Assembly: GCA_015062115.1 (NCBI GenBank)
Contig: SUVG01000008.1
Span: 26,806-90,805 of the forward strand
Length of the DNA stretch: 64,000 bases
Reading direction: 5' to 3'
Source of the DNA: Elusimicrobium sp.
Lineage (GTDB): Bacteria; Elusimicrobiota; Elusimicrobia; Elusimicrobiales; Elusimicrobiaceae
Shown here: positions 58,062 through 64,000 of the stretch, one piece after another
Numbering within the stretch: the first letter of the stretch is position 1
How the letters are laid out: every line of letters starts with the position of its first letter
Translations under genes and position numbers: made by a program
The notes under the pieces: generated by a model
Told to the model about the DNA's origin: nothing
Seen by the model: the letters and a program-made list of their open reading frames with translations, nothing else
The model's database searches: none

Positions 58062-58244
58062 CTAACACTCTGCAACCATTTTCTTTCTAAGCGCAAATTC
58101 TTCCTGTTTACCTTTATTATATCCTTGAACAGGGCGCAAATACCCACAAACGCGGCTATATACTTCGCAAGGTGTTCCTTTCACTTCGGCTAGTTCCTGT
58201 TTAGCCGCGGCCAACTGTTTTTCTAAATTTTCTTTACTTTCCAT
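58062..58244 (-). CDS. NrdD C-terminal glycyl-radical-domain mini-protein (phage)
   Basis: The 60-residue protein has an N-terminal charged coiled coil (ENLEKQLAAAKQELAEVK), then CEVYSRVCGYLRPVQGYNKG and KQEEFALRKK. This matches the extreme C-terminus of class III anaerobic ribonucleotide reductases, where the Gly of RVCGYL (here Gly34) carries the radical. The rest of NrdD is absent. A GGGGGG ribosome site precedes the ATG, so it is a real short gene rather than a broken remnant. It might be a spare-part radical domain (as GrcA is for pyruvate formate-lyase) or an NrdD-interacting protein. It is the last gene of the phage operon. Confidence 0.72.
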   Translation of the reverse strand: MESKENLEKQLAAAKQELAEVKGTPCEVYSRVCGYLRPVQGYNKGKQEEFALRKKMVAEC

Positions 58245-58274
58245 AATTCCCCCTTTTTTTCATTAAAGCATTTT

Positions 58275-58475
58275 TCAAAAATCTTTACACCGTTGACAAA
58301 CCAACCGGCACGGTAGGCCGTCAGAATCACAGCACATTTCCCCGTAATACTCATCAAAATAACAAAAATCACATGGGTTGGCCCCGGATTTGTTGTGAAT
58401 CCTTTTTCGTTTTTTTGGAGCAGCAAGCCCCGTTACGGCTCTTGCCGGAGCAACAACCTTATCATTTTCCCCCAT
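58275..58475 (-). CDS. small Cys-rich (zinc-ribbon-like) phage protein
   Basis: The 66-residue protein has a basic N-terminal half (APKKRKRIHNKSG) and a compact C-terminal half with seven Cys: NPCDFCYFDEYYGEMCCDSD, then LPCRLVCQRC. This suggests one or two zinc sites. ATG 58475 has AGAGG in front and is preferred over an ATG ten codons upstream. It overlaps the o-spanin-like gene by 14 bases. Function is unknown. Confidence 0.65.
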   Translation of the reverse strand: MGENDKVVAPARAVTGLAAPKKRKRIHNKSGANPCDFCYFDEYYGEMCCDSDGLPCRLVCQRCKDF

Positions 58476-58665
58476 CACACACCTCTTTGAAGGCCACCAA
58501 AGCACGCAGATTTTGCAAATTTAACCCTTCCACCCCTTTATCCGTATAGTCGAAACGGATTTTGCAAACAGCCGCATTACTTGTCTTTACTGTTGCGCAA
58601 CCGCTTGAGGCACTCATCACGGCCAAGGCCGCCAGTATCGGCCAGTATCTCATCAACCTTTTCAC
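58462..58665 (-). CDS. phage lipoprotein, probable o-spanin (Rz1-like)
   Basis: The 67-residue protein has a lipoprotein signal peptide (YWPILAALAVMSASSGC; lipobox SSGC, Cys23) and a short exported part with two Cys. The GTG start at 58665 has GGAGCGGG in front. The first 89 bases lie inside the 3' end of the i-spanin-like gene in another frame, the classic Rz/Rz1 overlap. It would sit in the outer membrane and pair with the inner membrane partner to fuse membranes at lysis. It is less proline-rich than lambda Rz1. Confidence 0.68.
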   Translation of the reverse strand: MKRLMRYWPILAALAVMSASSGCATVKTSNAAVCKIRFDYTDKGVEGLNLQNLRALVAFKEVCDGGK

Positions 58666-58798
58666 TTTCCCGCTCCTTTTGTTGTTTCTGTTTTAGTTGT
58701 TCGTCCTTCCGGGCCGAACGGGCCGCAAGGGCGGCAATTGTCCACACCGCCCCTACAGCCAAGGCTACTTGCCAGATTGTTTGCCACATACTATTCAT
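58577..58798 (-). CDS. phage small membrane protein, probable i-spanin (Rz-like)
   Basis: The 73-residue protein has an N-terminal transmembrane helix (about 5-27) and then a strongly charged helical region (ARSARKDEQLKQKQQKERES) reaching the C-terminus. This is the signal-anchor plus periplasmic coiled-coil layout of i-spanins, though shorter than lambda Rz. It overlaps the holin stop by 8 bases and contains the start of the lipoprotein gene. Confidence 0.65.
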   Translation of the reverse strand: MNSMWQTIWQVALAVGAVWTIAALAARSARKDEQLKQKQQKERESEKVDEILADTGGLGRDECLKRLRNSKDK

Positions 58799-59099
58799 TT
58801 TTTACTTCTTCCGGTTCTACCGGAGCGCTCGTTTCTTCTTCAATACCGACTTTCTTTTTGAATACGGCCGCAACGGGTGCGAAACAAGGCCCCCAATCGG
58901 TCAAAAAGTCGTACATTTTGGCGAGAAAAGCATCGTCTTTCTCGGTTTTGGTAAGTTTAGCGGCGGCCACTACCGGCACTTGCAATAATAGAAGGGCCAC
59001 ATAAATACCTCCTACAATAGCCAGTGCGGTATCCAACCATGGGAATTTATCCGCCAAGGTAACCACAAAGGTTACGATAGTTACAATTACTTCTTCCAT
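58791..59099 (-). CDS. probable phage holin
   Basis: The 102-residue protein has two hydrophobic stretches (EVIVTIVTFVVTLADKF and TALAIVGGIYVALLLLQVPVV) and a charged C-terminal tail (ETSAPVEPEEVKNE). It lies between the endolysin and spanin genes. Size, topology and place fit a holin, which permeabilises the inner membrane at a set time. No family motif is recognised. AAGGAGGAG precedes the ATG. Confidence 0.65.
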   Translation of the reverse strand: MEEVIVTIVTFVVTLADKFPWLDTALAIVGGIYVALLLLQVPVVAAAKLTKTEKDDAFLAKMYDFLTDWGPCFAPVAAVFKKKVGIEEETSAPVEPEEVKNE

Positions 59100-59118
59100 T
59101 TATATACTCCTCCTTTTT

Positions 59119-59140
59119 AATTCCGTCGAAATCGACGGGG
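59119..59140 (-). other. hairpin between endolysin and holin genes
   Basis: The inverted repeat CCGTCG-AAAT-CGACGG lacks a good T-run. It may regulate the holin level rather than end transcription. Confidence 0.4.
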
Positions 59141-59527
59141 TTACAATTTCACTTCAATATGCGGGAAATCTTTTAAGGTTTTCCAAAAAGCCCCATACAC
59201 AAAGCGGCTTTTTATTTCCCCCCGATCTCGTAGCATACATGCCACAGCATCAAAGCGGTAAATCATTTCCCTAAAACGCCCCAAATCCAGCCAATCTATA
59301 GGATAGGGAGCAATATCCACAGCCAAAGCGGGGGTTTTATTATGCGCACTGTTTGGGTAGCGCACGCAGGAAGTTCCTTTGTCAAACGCTTTATTCTGTT
59401 CTTTTTCTCCGCGGTATCCTTCCAAGACGGAGAAGTCATACTGTTTGATAAGTTCCTCACACACCCGGACGATATCCGGGTGGCAAGAATTTAGCCGTTG
59501 TCGGCTTACTTTAGAGAATTTAGGCAT
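59141..59527 (-). CDS. phage endolysin, M15-type peptidase
   Basis: The 128-residue enzyme has FSVLEGYRGEKEQNKAFDKG (about 32-51), the zinc ligands in SAHNKTPALAVDIAPYP (SxHxxxxAxD pattern) and a C-terminal FPHIEV (second His). This is the peptidase M15C / L-alanyl-D-glutamate peptidase layout used by phage endolysins. It lacks a signal peptide, consistent with release through the holin. GGGAGGG precedes the ATG, and it follows the 59529 gene by 1 base. Confidence 0.9.
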   Translation of the reverse strand: MPKFSKVSRQRLNSCHPDIVRVCEELIKQYDFSVLEGYRGEKEQNKAFDKGTSCVRYPNSAHNKTPALAVDIAPYPIDWLDLGRFREMIYRFDAVACMLRDRGEIKSRFVYGAFWKTLKDFPHIEVKL

Positions 59528-59528
59528 A

Positions 59529-59753
59529 CTAATCCCTCCCGTGTCGGTTTAGGATAAAACTTTCTATCCGCACCACCGTATCCAAAATCATGCTTTGTTT
59601 GACCTCGGTGGTTACCAGTTTCTTTTCCAAGTATTCCATGCGGCTTTCCAATTTGCTAACTCGTGGCGGCAAGCCATACATGGTAACACACCACACCGCC
59701 AGCGCACCGATAGCCGAAAGGATAATCAACCACGATTGTGCTTTGTTGATCAT
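59529..59753 (-). CDS. phage small membrane protein with coiled coil
   Basis: The 74-residue protein has one N-terminal transmembrane helix (about 6-27) and a coiled coil (VSKLESRMEYLEKKLVTTEV). It lies directly upstream of the endolysin, with GGAGGGG before the ATG. It resembles small lysis-associated proteins (XhlA-like or second holin), but the helix is at the opposite end from XhlA. Function is unproven. Confidence 0.6.
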   Translation of the reverse strand: MINKAQSWLIILSAIGALAVWCVTMYGLPPRVSKLESRMEYLEKKLVTTEVKQSMILDTVVRIESFILNRHGRD

Positions 59754-59754
59754 C

Positions 59755-61434
59755 TTACCCCTCCGCTTCCGACAGGTTTAAGTATTCCACGCTATCCTTT
59801 TCCGCGTACGCTCCCGCTTCGTACAATTCAGGTTCAAAGAAGGAAGTCCGCACAATTTCATTTCCGTTTCTTTTGTACAGTTCGCCCCATACTACTTGCG
59901 GATAGATAACGGCACGATAGTAGGAACCTGACAACATAAAAGAATTGGAATCGGTCAAAGCTGTCGTATGAGCATACAAGCAAGTCGCATCAAATGACAT
60001 GATTGGGATTTGATGGTATTGGAAGATTCCAATTGCTGTTGCGCTTACTTGTCCAAGAAAATCACCTTCCAACAATTCTTCGTCTGTTCCAAAACGATAT
60101 ATCGTATTGGTTTCCGCATCGTACTCAACAACACCCCTTCTAGCGGCCCCAAAAAGATATCTTCCGTTGTCTAGTTTCGCACAAAAATAAACATCTGCAG
60201 ATTTTGGAAATACTGAATTATCTTCGTCCGATTTCATACAAGTTTTAAGCACTATTTGAGATAGCACTTCGCCGTTTTTGGCATTCATCACAATAAATTC
60301 AACAGGGGATTGGAAGTATCTTTTTTGTACGGACACATTGGAATTTTCGACAAAATCCCCCATCAAAACAATGATTAGATTTTTGTCTGCAATGTAGTAA
60401 GGGCAGTACCAATAGTTATGGTTTCTGTCGGAAATTTTTGCAGAGGGCAAATAAATTGCACCCAAATAAGTTACCGCGTTATTTACAAAATCAAACTGCA
60501 TTTTGTACGCGGCTTTTGTGCCGTTAGAGCCAAATACGGCAACCCCAAATCCGTTCTCGTCCACTTTGTACGCTAGCACCTTTTGAGAATACCCATAAGC
60601 GTAGTTATCATCACAAGAGAAAGAAATTTCTGTGCTTGTGCCCGAAATAAAATCTACCGCTTGAGCGCGTTGATAGCTATTTTGGAAAGAAAAGAATTTT
60701 TCCCCGTTAGGGCTAACTGCTCCGTTGCCCGCCATTTGGTTTGAATATGTCGTAAAACCGACTGCCTGTCCGATTTGCTCTAAAGTCACATCTTCGCCAT
60801 AAGTCACATTAAAACTATAACACCTAAAGGAATAAGACCCCTCCGTGCTTTGTGTACGCAACACGATTTTAGTTTCATCTGTATTGGAAAAGATGTCAAT
60901 GTAATTGTAGTACGCATCGGTGTTTATAAAACTATCGGTTAGAGTTACACTTGCCAAGGTTTCATAAGTAAAATCGTTACCAAATTTCAAAATGCTAAAA
61001 GTTTTGGTTTTTACATTGAAATACGCATACAAACGGTGCAAGGCAAGTGGCAAAATTTTGGAGTAATTCGCATCACTAAACATACTGCCGCTATCGCTAC
61101 TGCCATATATCACCGTACCTTTTAAGTTCGTTTTTTCACCCAAAACTTCAAGGTTTTTAACCGCACCGGACATTTCGTCCAATGTGCTTTTTTCTGAAAT
61201 GCCTTCCACGCCTTTGTCGGTTAATGCTTTAGCAAGAATTTGTTTCTGTTTGGACAAACCTGCCAAATGCTCAATCAATGCCCCGTCAGAAATCTGCGTT
61301 GCCACTTTATCTACCAACGCACCCACTGGGGCGGAAGTCGCTTCCTTTTCCCCGCTTTGTGCCAATACCATTAAGTCGTTTATGCCAATCTTACTGGCTT
61401 CATTTAAGTCTGTAATTTTTTTAGTAGTAGCCAT
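59755..61434 (-). CDS. phage structural protein (tail/receptor-binding region)
   Basis: The 559-residue protein begins ATTKKITDLNEASKIGINDL, a stretch common at the start of phage tail proteins. Next is a segment with LTDKGVEGISEKSTLDEM, typical of phage tail connectors. The long C-terminal part (about 125-559) is beta-rich with repeated Y/F-S-x-N-G and D-x-x-N turns, suggesting a beta-propeller or similar receptor-binding fold. GGAG precedes ATG 61434, which is preferred over a start 16 codons upstream. It lies 2 bases after the previous gene's stop. Confidence 0.7.
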   Translation of the reverse strand: MATTKKITDLNEASKIGINDLMVLAQSGEKEATSAPVGALVDKVATQISDGALIEHLAGLSKQKQILAKALTDKGVEGISEKSTLDEMSGAVKNLEVLGEKTNLKGTVIYGSSDSGSMFSDANYSKILPLALHRLYAYFNVKTKTFSILKFGNDFTYETLASVTLTDSFINTDAYYNYIDIFSNTDETKIVLRTQSTEGSYSFRCYSFNVTYGEDVTLEQIGQAVGFTTYSNQMAGNGAVSPNGEKFFSFQNSYQRAQAVDFISGTSTEISFSCDDNYAYGYSQKVLAYKVDENGFGVAVFGSNGTKAAYKMQFDFVNNAVTYLGAIYLPSAKISDRNHNYWYCPYYIADKNLIIVLMGDFVENSNVSVQKRYFQSPVEFIVMNAKNGEVLSQIVLKTCMKSDEDNSVFPKSADVYFCAKLDNGRYLFGAARRGVVEYDAETNTIYRFGTDEELLEGDFLGQVSATAIGIFQYHQIPIMSFDATCLYAHTTALTDSNSFMLSGSYYRAVIYPQVVWGELYKRNGNEIVRTSFFEPELYEAGAYAEKDSVEYLNLSEAEG

Positions 61435-61436
61435 GT

Positions 61437-62621
61437 TTATTCTCCTAGAGTAATTGCTTTGAAGTTTGTAAGTTTTTCCCAATCCTGCTTGACCGTTAGC
61501 GCACCTACCGTAAAAGGAGGATACGAAACGGGATACACCTCTTCCATTTCTAACTGCCGTATAGAATTCCCATCGTTAACCGTCACGCGAAGTTCGGATA
61601 AGTCGATGCTTCCCATGGAGTAGCGCGTTCCGTCCGAAATACGGGAGTTCAGAAGGTTTAACATCAAGTTAGTTCCGCTTGTAGCGTTGTACAGTTTGAC
61701 GGCCCCTTCGTACAAGATATGTTCGCGCCAAGTAAGTTTGTCCTCGCTCACCCGTAGCAAGTATTTTGTGCCGGTAAATTCCAACACAAAGTAGTAAGTC
61801 TTACCGTCAACAAGGTATTCTTCCACATAACTCCCGCCGTTTAGAGGGCTTGTGCTAGATGCGCAAAGGTTTGCGTATAATTGATTCCCTTTTGCCGTAT
61901 CAATTTCTAGTTCCGGGCAATTTCGCAAACTTCCGGAATACGGGCCAAAAATACTTGGATACCCGCCACCGCCGTCCTTGTGAGTGTATTTAACCTCAAT
62001 CTTCCATGAATCCAAAGCACCCCAATATACGATTTCTTTTAGCATCGCCACATGAGTATTTGTTCCGGTACCGCTGATAATGTTTCCGGTGCGCTTAAGG
62101 CCGTTGTTCACAATCGGCATCACTTCCTGTTTGACCGTACTGTCAAGCAGTACCCAAGAGTAACCGTTTACCTTCAAGCGAATAATACCGCCTTCCGAAA
62201 CAAGTTCTACTTTGTTCCAACCGTCCACAATTGCTTCTTTCTGCACGAATTGCCAATCCGGTTTTTCCTGCCAATTGAATCGGAAAGCCAATGTTCCGTA
62301 GTGAGATTTACAGTCCAAAAGGCCGCCGAAGTCAAACAGATAGCAGAGTCCTTCCCCGATTAAGTCGCTATGCACTTCAAAAGAAACTTTGAAAGGAAGT
62401 GCACCCAAATCGGTAGGTAGTTTATGTACGACCTGCGGCACGATGTCATAAGCAAGCAAATCGGCATTGTTCACGCGCAAGTGTACCGTATCGGCCGCCA
62501 TCAGGTAAGCGTTATTGTCAGGAGTGACTAAAACGAGTTTCCCGTTAAAGTACCCCTTATCGTATCGCTTACCGTTTAGCCACGCGGCCACATATCGTTT
62601 ACCGTTGATGATTACGCTCAT
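61437..62621 (-). CDS. phage tail protein with lectin-like (LamG-type) domains
   Basis: The 394-residue protein begins SVIINGKRYVAAWLNGKRYD, a phage tail-adapter-like opening. Two jelly-roll-like sections follow (LPFKVSFEVHSDLIG with GWNKVELVSEGGIIRLKVNG; and WKIEVKYTHKDGGGG with TYYFVLEFTGTKYLLRVS), resembling concanavalin/LamG beta-sandwiches used in carbohydrate binding. The start overlaps the tail fibre stop by 4 bases. Confidence 0.68.
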   Translation of the reverse strand: MSVIINGKRYVAAWLNGKRYDKGYFNGKLVLVTPDNNAYLMAADTVHLRVNNADLLAYDIVPQVVHKLPTDLGALPFKVSFEVHSDLIGEGLCYLFDFGGLLDCKSHYGTLAFRFNWQEKPDWQFVQKEAIVDGWNKVELVSEGGIIRLKVNGYSWVLLDSTVKQEVMPIVNNGLKRTGNIISGTGTNTHVAMLKEIVYWGALDSWKIEVKYTHKDGGGGYPSIFGPYSGSLRNCPELEIDTAKGNQLYANLCASSTSPLNGGSYVEEYLVDGKTYYFVLEFTGTKYLLRVSEDKLTWREHILYEGAVKLYNATSGTNLMLNLLNSRISDGTRYSMGSIDLSELRVTVNDGNSIRQLEMEEVYPVSYPPFTVGALTVKQDWEKLTNFKAITLGE

Positions 62622-63985
62622 ACAATGGTTTCCTCAATCAAAGAAAGTTCGTTTTGCGGCTTTTCTTCCATGGCGTTCCATTGGGCTTCCGTGTAGCCTT
62701 TCACGCGGATTACACCACCGTTGTATTCCAAGAGACCTTCCAATTTTGTTTGGCACACAATCCACGGATATTCACGCGCATGGGCAGGAGCAGTTTCCTT
62801 TCCGGAAAAGTTAGCACCGAGCAAAGACATATCCATTTTTACGATTGTGCCCCACTCGTCACCATGCCCGCTTTTCACATGAGAACTCCACCGAGATTCC
62901 ACCTTGAATGGCGGCTCATATTTAGACTTGTCGCTTTGTCTGTCAAAACTTGTAAACAACCCTTCAAAAGCGCGTACTTTGTCGGTTTCCGCACCAATCT
63001 TACCATCGGCATCTACGCCCGAAATAAAGCGCGTGTACATCGGCAAGCGCAAGGTTTGGTTTGCATTATCCACAACATAGTAAGGAACCGTCTTTTTCTC
63101 GGCAAGCATGCTTTCGTATTCTTGCGCGGAGATTTGGCGTTCCGGATGTTTCTGCACAAATTCCCATAAACCGGGTACTTCGGCTTTTGTTCTTGTTTCG
63201 CCCGTCCAACCGGGAACCGCGCCCAAGTTGTATTCGTCTTTATTTGATTGGGAATAGTAGATTTGGCCGATTTGGCGCGGGATAAAGGTATTGGCGTGAG
63301 ATTCGGCCCGGTCGGCTTCTTCTTTTGCACGCGTGGCTTCTTTTTGTGCATTTTCAGCGGCTAAAGCGGCGGCTTGCGCCACTTCTCCCCCCGGCATTGT
63401 TAAAGTGTCAGAGAACATAAACACCACTTTATCTCCCACATTAAGCGGAGAGTTAAATACCACCGTGTTGCCATATTCGGTACCTCCCAATTCCAAATCG
63501 GGGTTTACGATTTCCACATAATCTTCCGTTGTACCACGGCGTTTCAAAAGCCCGTTTACAAAAACTTTAAGAGTCATGCCGTCTGCTTTGTAACTTTCCA
63601 TTACGCGGAAGGTTTGCAAGTCGCCGGTATAGTTCAAAGCGGGAGTTCCGGCATCGTAGTATTCAACGGAAGCGTAAAGTTTTTCGGCTTGTTCGTATGC
63701 GCTAACGGCCGCGTCAATGGCTTTTTGCGCTTCTTCGCCGCAGGCATCTGTCCAAGATTTAATATCGTTGTAAAGATTACGGATTTGGCTCATCATTTCC
63801 GTGGCAGTTAGCCCTTCCGTAGCATTAACCCCCGTAATAACCGCGCGGGAAAGTTTTTCCGCCATTTCCTGCAAAGCCATGGCAAATTTATCCAAATGGG
63901 CTTCCAACACGGGCCCTTTCACTTCACGGCCGTCAAGTAAATTTAATTCCTGTGTAAGCGGTACATCACGCAAAACCACAAGCAT
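62618..63985 (-). CDS. phage tail fibre-like protein, possibly 5'-truncated
   Basis: At least 455 residues. The N-terminal third is helical (TEMMSQIRNLYNDIKSW), then comes a beta-rich segment (FVNGLLKRRGTTEDY), then an Ala/Glu collar (AAALAAENAQKEATRAKEEA). Beyond it VPGWTGETRTKAEVPGLW and YTRFISGVDADG are tail-fibre-like. The C-terminal part ends near YPWIVCQTKLEGLLEYNGGV, where the WIV ending is typical of phage tail fibre proteins. The reading frame stays open to the window edge and no ribosome site is seen before the ATG at 63985, so the true start may be beyond 64000. Confidence 0.72.
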   Translation of the reverse strand: MLVVLRDVPLTQELNLLDGREVKGPVLEAHLDKFAMALQEMAEKLSRAVITGVNATEGLTATEMMSQIRNLYNDIKSWTDACGEEAQKAIDAAVSAYEQAEKLYASVEYYDAGTPALNYTGDLQTFRVMESYKADGMTLKVFVNGLLKRRGTTEDYVEIVNPDLELGGTEYGNTVVFNSPLNVGDKVVFMFSDTLTMPGGEVAQAAALAAENAQKEATRAKEEADRAESHANTFIPRQIGQIYYSQSNKDEYNLGAVPGWTGETRTKAEVPGLWEFVQKHPERQISAQEYESMLAEKKTVPYYVVDNANQTLRLPMYTRFISGVDADGKIGAETDKVRAFEGLFTSFDRQSDKSKYEPPFKVESRWSSHVKSGHGDEWGTIVKMDMSLLGANFSGKETAPAHAREYPWIVCQTKLEGLLEYNGGVIRVKGYTEAQWNAMEEKPQNELSLIEETIV

Positions 63986-64000
63986 TAAATTTACTTGACG
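63931..64000. repeat. 17-bp perfect inverted repeat at the window edge
   Basis: CGTCAAGTAAATTTAAT (63931-63947) is repeated in inverted orientation at 63984-64000, with a 36-bp spacer, around the start of the tail fibre-like gene. The second arm ends exactly at the last base, so the repeat may be longer than can be seen here. Confidence 0.85.

Noticed and set aside
57863..58090. A 75-residue plus-strand frame at the prophage edge
   Set aside because: It starts in the repeat-rich junction, lacks a ribosome site and runs into the antisense of the NrdD-like gene.
58223..58426. A 67-residue minus-strand frame overlapping the Cys-rich phage gene
   Set aside because: It overlaps the better-supported Cys-rich gene in another frame and has no protein-like pattern.

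Overview
The window looks like about 58 kb of chromosome from an anaerobic, Gram-negative-type gut bacterium, followed by about 6 kb of one end of a prophage. The best guess for the host is the Elusimicrobiota (Elusimicrobium-like). That is an inference from several signs together: many small stand-alone type IV pilin genes starting GFTLIELLVVVLIIGIL, a long PPi-dependent phosphofructokinase, a TolC/MacAB-type envelope, moderate GC content, and anaerobe signatures (FeoAB, a 2[4Fe-4S] ferredoxin, a class III ribonucleotide reductase fragment). No rRNA is present to confirm it.

Layout. 1-5.9 kb: a DUF486 membrane protein, a membrane-anchored hypothetical protein, and a TolC / MacA-like adaptor / ABC ATPase / FtsX-type permease export operon. 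5.9-12.0 kb: a signal-peptide-bearing protein fused to an MFS transporter, a candidate structured RNA upstream of it, an ECF sigma / anti-sigma / exported coiled-coil protein operon, a lipoprotein, GtrA, and an HEAGH membrane protein. 12.3-15.7 kb: a porin, a pyruvoyl arginine decarboxylase and an arginine/agmatine antiporter, the same three-gene set as the chlamydial aaxABC arginine-dependent acid resistance system. 15.8-20 kb: two pilins, a K+ channel, a sirtuin, an HD protein and two DUF805 proteins. 20-29.5 kb (minus strand): a LapC/YejM-like alkaline-phosphatase-fold protein, a type IIG-like DNA methylase with a secreted partner, two polytopic GT-C-like membrane proteins and a GT2 glycosyltransferase. 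A pilin-like protein is transcribed divergently from these. 30-37 kb: PPi-PFK, tRNA-Arg(UCU), three tandem exported kinase-fold paralogs, and a second pilin-like protein coupled to a GT-C glycosyltransferase. 37-44 kb: a PD-(D/E)XK Fe-S nuclease, an LTA-synthase-like protein, an FGGY kinase and an ankyrin-repeat protein. 44-57.7 kb: a candidate small RNA, a tandem duplication of the ferredoxin gene tail, ferredoxin, a FeoA-FeoB fusion, PepT, two further pilins, a giant acidic GYF-domain protein, a cyclodeaminase/HAD/EamA operon and a second EamA gene. 58-64 kb (minus strand): tail fibre and tail proteins, then a lysis cassette (M15 endolysin, holin, embedded spanin pair), ending with a small Cys-rich protein and a 60-residue NrdD glycyl-radical-domain protein.

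Two features recur. Several genes have a -10 hexamer placed 6-7 nt before the ATG with no Shine-Dalgarno sequence, which suggests leaderless mRNAs. Pilin-family proteins appear both in canonical form (four) and in degenerate, apparently unprocessable form (two), and both degenerate ones lie beside polyprenyl-sugar-type glycosyltransferases. The most unusual items are the exported kinase-like tandem array, the aaxABC-like operon, the degenerate pilins, the phage-borne NrdD fragment and the two unassigned structured RNAs.
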